NCBI GenBank assembly: GCA_020882975.1
Contig: JAHRFD010000044.1
Coordinates: 1-33,913, forward strand
Direction: 5' to 3'
Origin: Microcoleus sp. EPA2
GTDB taxonomy: Bacteria > Cyanobacteriota > Cyanobacteriia > Cyanobacteriales > Microcoleaceae
Length of the DNA stretch: 33,913 nt
The notes beneath the pieces are model-generated. The model did no database searches. It saw nothing but the letters and a program-made list of their open reading frames with translations, and was not told the origin of the DNA. The number at the start of each line of letters is the position of its first letter. Positions within the stretch are counted from its first letter, which is position 1. Shown in pieces: positions 8,801-15,717 of this stretch. The position numbers were made by a program, and so were the translations under genes.

Positions 8801-11005
8801 CGAACCGCTGCTATCACTACGCCCGATTGTGATTCCGGCAAAACCATTTTGTAAACTTCCTAAATCGCTCGCCGTCAGATTCAAAAAACTATTACTACCC
8901 AAGTTACCCGTACCCGCGATCGCTATATTTTGAGCAGGACTCCAAGGTTGCAACACCAAAAAACCAGTCCCACTCACCGAATTATTCCCACCCTTCAAGT
9001 CAATTTCATTGCCAGTCAAACTAATATTTCCAGAACCCCCCGCAATCCCCCCAACACTCAGAACATTCTGAGCAGTTAAATTCACAATTCCCGCACTTCT
9101 GGAACCACTCACATCAACTTTTTCTGTCCTTACGTTCAGCCCTTCCAGCAAAACATTACCACTGCGACCATTGTTGGGATTAGATGCCGAAATATTATTA
9201 CCAGCAATCTCTCCCTGACTTGTCAAGCTAATATTTCCCCCTTTGCTCAACAAATTACCTACAGTAACTTGCCTGCCAAAAATTGCGATCGCCCCACCTT
9301 CTGTGCTAATAGTATCCCTACTATTCATTGCAAACAAACCCGTACCATTACCATCGGCATCAGCCCGAAAAGTCACCGAACCAGTAGTAGTTTGAAAACT
9401 CAACCTATCGTCTGCCAAATCAGAAATTTTAATATCATTTAAAGCCTCCAAAACCACATTAGTCGTCGCCGAAATCCCCTCTAGAGCCCTCGCCGAAATA
9501 GTCAAAGAACTCCCTGAACTACCGGGAAATCCTGGTGAAGTTGCAGCCCCCAAAATACCACCATTAGCCAAAATTGCAGCATCATCAGCAGCGGCTGCGG
9601 CATCTGTGACCACAATATTTTCCGGGTCTAACAACAAAGTCCCCAAACCATTTGTACCCCTAGTATCTACACTCCCATTAAAAATCAACCCTTTTTTAGC
9701 AGAAACCTCGACAAACCCACCGACACCACCAACATTAGGAACTGTAGAAACACCCCTAGCATTCACATTCCCGGAAAACACGGTTGTACCATCCGCCCAG
9801 ACGACGGCGCTACCCCCATTGCCCGATCGAGTAGCATTAATGGCGATCGAACTCTTGCCATCGACATAAGTCATATTTGCAGTAGGCAGAGTTCCCCCAC
9901 CTCGATAATCTCCCCCAACTCGCACCGTGCCCCCACCCTCAGCTCCCGAAGCATCAATCTTGGCGGAAAACAGCCCTACTCTTTCCCCCAAGACATGAAC
10001 AGTACCTCCTGTACCATTGGGCTCTGACACATTGGCCGCACCCGATACTATAGCCGTTCCTGAACTTGCCGAAATAGCTTCTCCTCCAGTCAGTACCACT
10101 TGACCTTGGGAATTGGTGCTAAGTCCGGTGGCGTGGTCACTCCCTCCCCCAGAAAGCAGCCGAGGTAAACTCAGTGGCGAAAAGGGCAAAGAAGTTGAGT
10201 CAGAAACACCAGTAGACCCAGAAACTTCCAAACTCAGCAACATCCCATTTTGGCTCAACCGCACCAGATTCTCTCCCGGTACTGCTGCGACTGTGATTTG
10301 ACCCCCAGGAGCCGAAAGTTCTCCTGTGCTGATGACTGTGCCCCCAAGCAGAGTTAAATTTTGTCCATTACCAACGGCTAATTTACCAACATTAACTATG
10401 CTCCCTGACTGCGCTGAAAAAGCAAAAGCACTAGGTGTTCCCACCAGGGCTGCATAATCATTAATCCCTGTGCTATTGAACCAACGATTATCAAAACCAA
10501 TGCTGCTAGCAGTAGTAGCAAAAAAAGACCCCGGCACATCCAGGCGGGCATTACTGCCGAAAATGATTCCTGCGGGGTTGACCAAAAATAGATTGGAATT
10601 ACCACCGCTAACTTTTATCAACCCATTAATAAACGAAGCATCGCCACCAACAACGCGGCCAAATATATTTTTTATGCCCTGATTTGAAATAAAATTCGCT
10701 GTTTCCCCAGAATTTAAACCAAATCGAGTGAAACTGTGGAATTGATTTTTACCATCTTTTGACGTAGCGCCTCCTGTAATGTCATAGCGCCCTGTCGCAC
10801 CTGGGGTAACAGTCGTGTTCGTCTTATCTGCGGCGGGAAGAATGGATTGGGCCCAGGCAATTTGAGATTGGGGATAAACTCCTATAATCACCCATCTAGT
10901 GCTGTTTTGTTTCGCCAACAGCAGACTGGGTGAAAAATCTAATATCCAAAGTCCGGCAATGGGAATTGCTGCCAGAATTGACCGTACAGCACGTTGAGCA
11001 TTCAT
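5873..11005 (-). CDS. Two-partner-secretion exoprotein with C-terminal CHAT protease
   Basis: A 1710-residue protein. After a signal-like N-terminus (residues ~1-32) comes a filamentous-haemagglutinin TPS domain (~55-190) with the hallmark NPAGIIFG; such domains are exported by a TpsB/Omp85 pore. Residues ~190-1180 are Gly/Ser/Asn/Thr-rich beta-helix repeats and contain a duplicated module of about 200 residues (each with EIDL..N..SV..LVLQP and GRSD). Residues ~1180-1330 are a Ser/Thr/Pro linker with the repeated peptide SIAIEP, encoded over GATCGCGATCG palindromes. The C-terminal CHAT domain (~1420-1710) has the caspase-like dyad His1551 (ATHGEF) and Cys1594 (SACTT). The final stop lies in a heptamer repeat. 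No TpsB gene is nearby. Function unknown; surface protease or self-processing exoprotein is inference. Confidence 0.85.
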   Translation of the reverse strand: MNAQRAVRSILAAIPIAGLWILDFSPSLLLAKQNSTRWVIIGVYPQSQIAWAQSILPAADKTNTTVTPGATGRYDITGGATSKDGKNQFHSFTRFGLNSGETANFISNQGIKNIFGRVVGGDASFINGLIKVSGGNSNLFLVNPAGIIFGSNARLDVPGSFFATTASSIGFDNRWFNSTGINDYAALVGTPSAFAFSAQSGSIVNVGKLAVGNGQNLTLLGGTVISTGELSAPGGQITVAAVPGENLVRLSQNGMLLSLEVSGSTGVSDSTSLPFSPLSLPRLLSGGGSDHATGLSTNSQGQVVLTGGEAISASSGTAIVSGAANVSEPNGTGGTVHVLGERVGLFSAKIDASGAEGGGTVRVGGDYRGGGTLPTANMTYVDGKSSIAINATRSGNGGSAVVWADGTTVFSGNVNARGVSTVPNVGGVGGFVEVSAKKGLIFNGSVDTRGTNGLGTLLLDPENIVVTDAAAAADDAAILANGGILGAATSPGFPGSSGSSLTISARALEGISATTNVVLEALNDIKISDLADDRLSFQTTTGSVTFRADADGNGTGLFAMNSRDTISTEGGAIAIFGRQVTVGNLLSKGGNISLTSQGEIAGNNISASNPNNGRSGNVLLEGLNVRTEKVDVSGSRSAGIVNLTAQNVLSVGGIAGGSGNISLTGNEIDLKGGNNSVSGTGFLVLQPWSPAQNIAIAGTGNLGSNSFLNLTASDLGSLQNGFAGITIGRSDSSGSILVANNLNFSDPLIIQSPSDRGTITTTSSLTATDNASVTLKADGSIRTGNISTNGQEIRITSQTGNIIADRLRTGTEATLTSSSNSGAVSRVAGDVTLTAAAKVTVGAIDTRGNIAGNVNLTGREGVSVGPMEAGGLQTAGNITLTGGEIDLTGNKNSVASNGSLVLQPTEAPQNITIGGDGNKEGLNLTGAELATLRNGFVSIAIGRSDGNGQVLIGPSPSTPMPSSTPNSTLVPTVTFQDPIVIRSPLGTGTIMGTAAIAGIDNASITLIAGSVKIGDITSPAGINITSSQGNITTGTLSSRSTNGGAGDINIRSANAVASGNIDAFGAKSGGDISITAPGSIATGVINSSSESGKAGSSTITGQKDIQVTSIKARGNTGGDVEITAGGALRSTVTSTNTEGDPVSISTEGQVRSGSQTLLQSSCKSGTCTVTPLATGNSKPNTGTNTTVTGSIAIEPSPTPKTTIQLKTTTNSQELVVAPNSIAIEPVPKSTTTNISSDQAVSSLGTSKTSTPGESQPQSTSVLNNNLDTASSTNSDGGTTAQKPGSYQSVVVAESSRSNNSITQLNPIDAVQQREQIQGKEFERYFGSNLSGKSVTPQTIRDTLSSVNRLTGVKPAIVYVWAKANNLELVLLLPDGKNIFKSIPASRETVLQVAKEFTNAVRSPRRLINADYKEPGEQLYQWLIAPLEADLELHKIDTLAFSMDAGLRTLPLAALYDGKQFLVEKYSLGLIPSLSLTDTRYSNIKDARVLAMGASKFPEKYDQNPLPAVPLEISTIVGKIWPGLSFLNENFTLPNLREKRQQEYKIIHLATHGEFQPGGAENSYIQFWDTKLRLSELDELKLSNPQVELLVLSACTTAVGDEQAELGFAGLAVNAGVKSALASLWYVSDAGTLGLMTEFYQQLRVAPIKAEALRQAQLAMLRGEVRLEDGYLVRSGNRQALPLPGELTARGDKNLSHPYYWAAFTMIGSPW

Positions 11006-11211
11006 AATAGTTTGCCTCGGTCTAGACCTTAATTGGAGTAAAAAATGGAGATTTTAGCCAAAAAACAGTCGATCGCACCCCAATCCTCACTATTCCTAAC
11101 GCGAGCTCTCGCTCTCAAATCTTAAATTCTTAGTCTAATTTTGAGTGTGTCACCAACATAGCAAACACTGGCAAGCACTGTCCAAATACAGAAATTCAAC
11201 AAAAAGGCAAT

Positions 11212-11826
11212 ATGAGCGATCTAATTTTGCGGATCATTGGTTTGACAGGGGGCATCGCTACGGGTAAAACCGCTATCTCTAATTATCTGGGCGATCGTTA
11301 TGGATGGAGGATTTTAGATGCCGATATTTATGCCCGCGAAGCTGTGTGTCCAGGTTCGCCAATACTGAGTTCTATTGTAGAACGCTACGGCGCTGGTGTT
11401 TTACTCCCAGACGGCAATTTAAATCGCCCGGAGTTGGGAAATATTATTTTTTGTAACCCAGCGGAACGGCAGTGGCTAGAACAACAAATTCACCCTTATG
11501 TCCGTCACCGTTTCGTGGAAGCCACTCAAAGTTACATTGCTCGATCGCCTCTTGTATCCACAAACACATTGCCTCTGGTTTTAGCAGTCCCACTACTGTT
11601 TGAAGCTAACATGACAGATTTATGTACAGAAATTTGGGTAGTTTACTGTTCACCCTCTGTACAGTTAGAACGGCTAATGAAGCGAGATGGCTTGAGTGTC
11701 GATCTAGCTAATGCCCGCATTAATAGTCAGTTTCCCCTAGAGCAAAAGTGTCAGAAAGCTGATGTTGTTTTGGACAACTCCTCCAGTCTCGACTCCTTGT
11801 TTGTCCAGGTAGATGCCATCATTTAG
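11212..11826 (+). CDS. coaE: Dephospho-CoA kinase
   Basis: Adds the 3'-phosphate to dephospho-CoA with ATP, the last step of coenzyme A synthesis; cytoplasmic. The 204-residue protein has normal length, the P-loop GGIATGKT (residues 13-20), the DADIYAREAV substrate motif and the lid region LMKRDGLS. It is divergent from the CHAT gene across 206 bases. The start MSDLILRIIGLTGG is the usual one for the family. Nothing odd. Confidence 0.93.
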   Translation: MSDLILRIIGLTGGIATGKTAISNYLGDRYGWRILDADIYAREAVCPGSPILSSIVERYGAGVLLPDGNLNRPELGNIIFCNPAERQWLEQQIHPYVRHRFVEATQSYIARSPLVSTNTLPLVLAVPLLFEANMTDLCTEIWVVYCSPSVQLERLMKRDGLSVDLANARINSQFPLEQKCQKADVVLDNSSSLDSLFVQVDAII

Positions 11827-11886
11827 CAATAAATTATGAAGGAAATCTGAATAATTAAATAAATTTACAATTAGCGCTCTAGCATT

Positions 11887-11907
11887 CCTCAAGCAAGTGA
11901 GGTTTTT
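11887..11907 (+). terminator. Weak terminator after coaE
   Basis: A 5-bp stem CCTCA / TGAGG with a 6-base loop, followed by five T. Short stem, so low confidence; it lies 61 bases after the coaE stop. Confidence 0.4.
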
Positions 11908-11919
11908 GCCAGTTAATTG

Positions 11920-11975
11920 ACGCCCCTTCTTCAGGGGACACCAATGAGGGGTATTACCCCCTAAACCGGAGGCGT
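11920..11975 (+). ncRNA. Foldable leader upstream of patX
   Basis: Outer arms ACGCC (11920-11924) and GGCGT (11971-11975) enclose two hairpins: CCCCT/AGGGG (11923-11937) and GGGGT/ACCCC (11948-11960, loop of 3). The outer helix and the first hairpin share two bases, and the CCCC of the first hairpin could also pair with the GGGG of the second, so alternative folds are possible. I do not recognise a known riboswitch. It could be the 5' untranslated region of patX or a small dispersed element. Confidence 0.35.
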
Positions 11976-12095
11976 AAAAAACTTGCAGATTGCATCGATT
12001 ATCAATTGGTAATTTTGCAAAACTTGCATTTTTTTACCCTGATATCAGAGCAGAGGCTGCGTATCAAGAAGCGGAAACTACAAACACCGAACTTT

Positions 12096-12296
12096 ATGAT
12101 GCGCACTTACTCTTCTATCCTAATGTCAACTCTGTTATTGAGCAGCACTCCAGTTAACGCTCAAAGCCTACAAATTCCTCAGACATTTTTTTCTCCACAC
12201 AAATCTGTTCCCGAATTGTTAACATCCCAAGCCGATCCAAATTCTTCCACAGAAACAGATAAAGATTCTGCTCCCGAACGAGGTAGCGGAAGATAA
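12096..12296 (+). CDS. patX: PatX-type secreted precursor ending in RGSGR
   Basis: A 66-residue protein with an N-terminal signal peptide (charged MMRT, a hydrophobic run, cleavage after VNA near residue 22), a short polar middle, and a C-terminus ERGSGR followed directly by the stop. RGSGR (and ERGSGR) is the HetR-inhibiting peptide of PatS; PatX proteins are the signal-peptide-bearing precursors with this motif found widely in filamentous cyanobacteria, including ones without heterocysts. The expected role is an exported or cell-to-cell signal that restrains HetR. Starts at ATG 12096 or 12099; the longer frame from 12006 would bury the signal peptide and is rejected. hetR is not in this window. 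The exact C-terminal motif together with the signal peptide makes chance unlikely. Confidence 0.85.
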   Translation: MMRTYSSILMSTLLLSSTPVNAQSLQIPQTFFSPHKSVPELLTSQADPNSSTETDKDSAPERGSGR

Positions 12297-12328
12297 ACAG
12301 TCCTAGACGCAACAGGCATGGGTAATAA

Positions 12329-12607
12329 TCATGCAGCCACGATAGTTTTTAGGGCAAAAGTAGGGCGTTCTAGATAGCTGATAACTTGTTGTTTAGTACG
12401 ATCGCTCACTTCTTCCTGAAGCAGTACCGCCATGTCGTTAACTGCTTTTTCGCCACTGCGGAATGACAAATAACCTACAGTTCCTACGGCTGCGACAATC
12501 TGGACAACAAACGGCACAATGAGAATTACCCGCAGTGGGACGTTTCCTAGGAGTTGACGGAGAAAGAGCTTCTTTGCAGGTGGGTTTTTGTGGACCTTTG
12601 GCATCAC
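12329..12607 (-). pseudogene. N-terminal fragment of a membrane sensor protein
   Basis: Reads as a basic segment followed by a membrane helix (PLRVILIVPFVVQIVAAVG) and the start of an extracytoplasmic sensor region (SGEKAVNDMAVLLQEEVSDR). This is the typical beginning of large cyanobacterial sensor histidine kinases or adenylate cyclases, which run to many hundreds of residues; here it stops after 92. The first ~11 residues (MMPKVHKNPPA) are antisense to the neighbouring DedA fragment, so sensor homology really begins near 12575. A truncated relic; expression unlikely to yield a working sensor. Confidence 0.7.
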
Positions 12608-12749
12608 GCTGATGGGTTATTATTTGGGAAGGGTAATTCCTGATGTGGATAAATATTTATTGCCGATAGTTTTGGGAATAATTGTGTTGTCTTTTGTGCC
12701 TTCTATCATTCATATCATTCAAGAACGCCGCGACAGCAAAAAAGATTGA
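12558..12749 (+). pseudogene. C-terminal fragment of a DedA-family membrane protein
   Basis: In frame from 12558 to TGA 12747-12749, with homology from about 12576: GGFLWTFGITLMGYYLG, then IPDVDKYLLPIV, a hydrophobic segment and SFVPSIIHIIQERR. This is the pattern of the last two membrane segments of DedA/SNARE-associated proteins (possible lipid flippases). The N-terminal two thirds and any start codon are missing. Its subfamily differs from the intact DedA at 14845, so it is not a simple duplicate of that gene. Confidence 0.75.
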
Positions 12750-12761
12750 GGGCGAGGGTCC

Positions 12762-12884
12762 CAGACGGATAGATGGAGCCGATCGCACTAGCAAGATAAC
12801 ACGACCGAAAGTAATGGGGTCTATGGCCCGATTCCGTAGATTCCCCTAGAAAATCGCAAATATAACCTCCATTTAGCCCGTCTG
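12762..12884 (+). promoter_or_regulatory. Structured leader candidate of ahcY
   Basis: CAGACGG (12762-12768) and AGATGG (12771-12776) pair with CCATTT (12869-12874) and CCGTCTG (12878-12884), a 13-bp helix with a small internal loop enclosing about 90 bases. Inside, GGGGTCTA pairs with TAGA-TT-CCCC to form a second helix. The element ends 92 bases before the ahcY start. No match to the SAH riboswitch consensus that I know. The folding is read by eye. Confidence 0.4.
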
Positions 12885-12976
12885 CGTTTCACCAGCATCC
12901 AATCCGGGAACTTGCCGCTCCCTAGGTTCATCTGGTACAACTAACACAGTTGAATGATTTGTCAGAAATAACATAA

Positions 12977-14254
12977 ATGGTTGCAACATCAGTTCAGATT
13001 AAACACGAAGTCAAAGACTTATCCCTAGCCCCCTTGGGAAGACAACGCATCGAGTGGGCAGGCCGGGAAATGCCGGTGTTGCGCCAAATTCAAGAACGAT
13101 TCGCTAAAGAAAAGCCCTTCGCAGGCATCCGTATTTCAGCTTGCTGCCACGTTACTACAGAAACAGCTCATTTGGCGATCGCCCTGAAAATGGGCGGTGC
13201 AGATGCAGTGCTCATCGCCAGCAACCCCTTGAGCACCCAAGACGACGTAGCAGCTTGCTTAGTTGAAGACTACGGCATTTCCGTCTACGCCATGAGAGGA
13301 GAAGACGCAGCTACCTACGAACGTCACGTTTACACAGCCCTAGACCACCGTCCCAACATTATCATCGACGACGGCAGTGACGTAGTAGCAGCCCTGATCC
13401 AACACCGGCCCAACCAAATTTCCGACTTAATCGGCACCACCGAAGAAACCACCACAGGTATCGTGCGTCTGCGGGCGATGTTGAAAGATGGCGTGTTGAC
13501 TTTCCCCGCCATGAATGTTAACGACGCTGACACCAAGCACTTCTTTGACAACCGCTACGGTACGGGTCAATCTACCCTAGATGGCATTATCCGCGCTACC
13601 AACATCTTGTTAGCCGGTAAAAATATTGTGGTTGCAGGTTACGGTTGGTGTGGCAAAGGCACGGCACTGCGGGCTCGCGGCATGGGCGCTAACGTAATTG
13701 TCACCGAAATCGATCCAATTCGGGCGATCGAAGCAGTCATGGACGGTTTCCGCGTGATGCCAATGGACGAAGCAGCCACCGACGGAGACATTTTCATCAC
13801 CGTTACGGGCAACAAACACGTCATTCGTGCCGAACATTTCGACAGCATGAAAGACGGTGCAATGGTTTGCAATTCCGGTCACTTCGACATTGAAATTGAC
13901 CTCAAATCCCTCGGCGCAAAAAGCACCGATGTCAAGACTGTACGTTCTTTCACTCAAGAATACCGTCTCAATAATGGCAAGTCGATTATTGTCTTGGGCG
14001 AAGGCCGTTTGATCAACTTGGCTGCTGCTGAAGGACACCCCAGTGCCGTGATGGATATGAGCTTTGCTAACCAAGCCTTAGCCGCCGAACATCTTGTCAC
14101 TAATAAAGGCAAATTAGAGCCAGGTATTCATTCAATCCCTGTCGAAGTTGACAGAGAAATCGCGCGTCTCAAATTGGAAGCAATGGGTATTTTCATTGAT
14201 ACCTTGACTCCAGAGCAAATTGAGTACACAAACTCTTGGACTTCTGGTACTTAA
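12977..14254 (+). CDS. ahcY: Adenosylhomocysteinase
   Basis: Hydrolyses S-adenosylhomocysteine to adenosine and homocysteine, with bound NAD, in the methylation cycle; cytoplasmic tetramer. The 425-residue protein has the expected length for the bacterial form without the long insertion. Visible features are CCHVTTETA, the substrate-binding segments IIDDGSD and ETTTG, the NAD-binding GYGWCGKG loop (~residues 220-230), NSGHFD and the C-terminal LNL-like GRLINLAAAEGHPS motif. The start MVATSVQIKHEVKDLSL is usual for cyanobacteria. A foldable leader precedes it. Confidence 0.96.
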   Translation: MVATSVQIKHEVKDLSLAPLGRQRIEWAGREMPVLRQIQERFAKEKPFAGIRISACCHVTTETAHLAIALKMGGADAVLIASNPLSTQDDVAACLVEDYGISVYAMRGEDAATYERHVYTALDHRPNIIIDDGSDVVAALIQHRPNQISDLIGTTEETTTGIVRLRAMLKDGVLTFPAMNVNDADTKHFFDNRYGTGQSTLDGIIRATNILLAGKNIVVAGYGWCGKGTALRARGMGANVIVTEIDPIRAIEAVMDGFRVMPMDEAATDGDIFITVTGNKHVIRAEHFDSMKDGAMVCNSGHFDIEIDLKSLGAKSTDVKTVRSFTQEYRLNNGKSIIVLGEGRLINLAAAEGHPSAVMDMSFANQALAAEHLVTNKGKLEPGIHSIPVEVDREIARLKLEAMGIFIDTLTPEQIEYTNSWTSGT

Positions 14255-14272
14255 TCTTAGTTTAGAGTTGTA

Positions 14273-14294
14273 GGGCAATCCCCCGTGGTTGCCC
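14273..14294 (+). terminator. Hairpin after ahcY, dispersed repeat
   Basis: GGGCAA (14273-14278) pairs with TTGCCC (14289-14294) around a 10-base loop, 19 bases after the ahcY stop. The same sequence in reverse orientation, somewhat degenerate, lies at 32265-32293, so this is a dispersed element that may serve as a terminator. Confidence 0.5.
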
Positions 14295-14325
14295 CTATTT
14301 CTCGTTCCCAGGCAGAGATCATTGA

Positions 14326-14545
14326 TGACAACTTAAGACTGAAACCCATAATAAATGTCGCTTTTAGTCGAGTCTCGATCCCCCTCGCATCCCCCTTAAC
14401 AAGGGGGACTTTGAAAAGAATCTTGTCTCCCCTGATTAAGAGGAACTTTGAGAAGAATCTTGTCCCCCCCTTATTAAGGGGGGTTAGGGGGGATCGAGAC
14501 TTAGATAAAAACAAGAGAGACGGTGGGTTTGACGTTAAGTTGTCA
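14326..14545. mobile_element. Foldback (MITE-like) element, copy 1
   Basis: About 220 bp with imperfect terminal inverted repeats of roughly 55 bp. The ends are TGACAACTTAA (14326-14336) and TTAAGTTGTCA (14535-14545), and the similarity continues inwards through GAAACCC, GCTTTTAG and TCTCGATCCCCC. The centre contains diverged CCCCTTA / TAAGGGGGG arms. It encodes no transposase. A related element lies at 17184-17504. Frames across it are not genes. Confidence 0.7.
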
Positions 14546-14570
14546 CCAATGGGCAGAGTCTAGGAAGCAA

Positions 14571-14820
14571 ACTAATGACTAATGACTAATGACTAATGAC
14601 TACTGACTACTGACTAATGACTAATGACTAATGACTAATGACTACTGACTACTGACTAATGACTAATGACTACTGACTAATGACTAATGACTACTGACTA
14701 CTGACTACTGACTAATGACTAATGACTACTGACTACTGACTACTGACTACTGACTACTGACTACTGACTAATGACTACTGACTACTGACTAATGACTACT
14801 GACTAATGACTACTGACTAC
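14571..14820. repeat. Heptanucleotide tandem array (ACTAATG/ACTACTG)
   Basis: About 35 units of 7 bp, the exact reverse complement of the two unit types at 1-283, ending 24 bases before the dedA start. No spacers. The order of A and C variants does not reproduce the first array, which argues for independent growth of each array. Confidence 0.95.
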
Positions 14821-14844
14821 CTATTACCAAATTATTAAATCAAA

Positions 14845-15450
14845 ATGGTTGAATGGATAACTAACACAATGCAGTCCATGGGTTATCTGGGCATTGCATT
14901 ATTGATGTTTTTGGAAAACCTGTTCCCGCCCATACCCTCAGAATTGATTATGCCCCTGGCAGGATTCACAGCATCGAAGGGTAATGAGATGCAGTTGGCA
15001 CCAGCCATCGCAGCCGGAGTCATCGGTACAGTGCTAGGGGCGCTTCCGTGGTACTATGCCGGTAAATTATTGAGCGAAGAACGCTTGAGGAATTTAGCAG
15101 ACAAATACGGCAAGTGGATAACTGTATCAGGTGCTGATATTGACAAAGCAAATAGATGGTTTAACAGACACGGCAACAAAGCCGTGTTTTTGTGTCGCCT
15201 TGTCCCCGGAGTCCGCACCCTGATTTCCCTGCCCGCTGGCATCAACAATATGCCTTTAATTCCGTTTTTACTCTACTCAACAGGCGGCACTGTTTTATGG
15301 GTAAGTTTCCTCACTTTTGCCGGATACAAACTAGGGGAAAATTATACACTTGTAGATGAATATCTCGCTCCTGTTTCTAAAATAATTGTGGTGATTATTG
15401 TCATCTGGTTTATTTTGTGGGTTATCAAAAAGAATATGCAAAAACAATAG
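14845..15450 (+). CDS. DedA-family membrane protein
   Basis: A 201-residue integral membrane protein of the DedA/SNARE-associated family. It shows the family signature FLENLFPPIPSELIMPLAG near residues 22-40, the re-entrant motif GALPWYYAGKLL, RLVPGVRTLISLPAG (residues ~117-131) and C-terminal membrane segments. Family members are implicated in lipid flipping and membrane homeostasis. Full length. The heptamer array lies immediately upstream, so the promoter must be inside or beyond the repeats; no clear ribosome site is seen before ATG 14845. A broken relative lies at 12558-12749. Confidence 0.9.
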   Translation: MVEWITNTMQSMGYLGIALLMFLENLFPPIPSELIMPLAGFTASKGNEMQLAPAIAAGVIGTVLGALPWYYAGKLLSEERLRNLADKYGKWITVSGADIDKANRWFNRHGNKAVFLCRLVPGVRTLISLPAGINNMPLIPFLLYSTGGTVLWVSFLTFAGYKLGENYTLVDEYLAPVSKIIVVIIVIWFILWVIKKNMQKQ

Positions 15451-15717
15451 AATTACAGATAAATGCAGAGACCAAAAATCTGCGTTTATCTGTGTCCATC
15501 AGAACAAGGAAGATGCAATAAAATCTATCGTTTTAGCAATTGAAAATATTCGGTTATTCCTTCTTCCTTCTTCCTTCTACTTATAATCCCAATTTGGTTA
15601 CGATAGATACAGCAAAATATCCCATATTCAAAATTTAGGTAATTCTTGAGAATTAGTTGAAGTTTAGACAGACAATCGTGGCAAAATAGGAAGAATTGCT
15701 ATCCGCATTGTTAAGAT

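Noticed and set aside
6341..10682. Several open frames on the + strand opposite the CHAT exoprotein
   Set aside because: They are antisense frames kept open by the Gly/Ser/Thr-rich codons of the real gene; no domains or ribosome sites.
12777..12868. Classical SAH riboswitch for ahcY
   Set aside because: The conserved core of that class is not visible; only a generic foldable leader can be claimed.
13330..14074. Reverse frames opposite ahcY
   Set aside because: Shadows of a strongly conserved enzyme gene.
14257..14563. Open frames in both directions after ahcY
   Set aside because: They run across the foldback element; the peptides reflect its C/G-rich arms.
15597..15610. NtcA site upstream of icd
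   Set aside because: GTT-N8-TAC differs from the consensus and no -10 box is found about 22 bases downstream.
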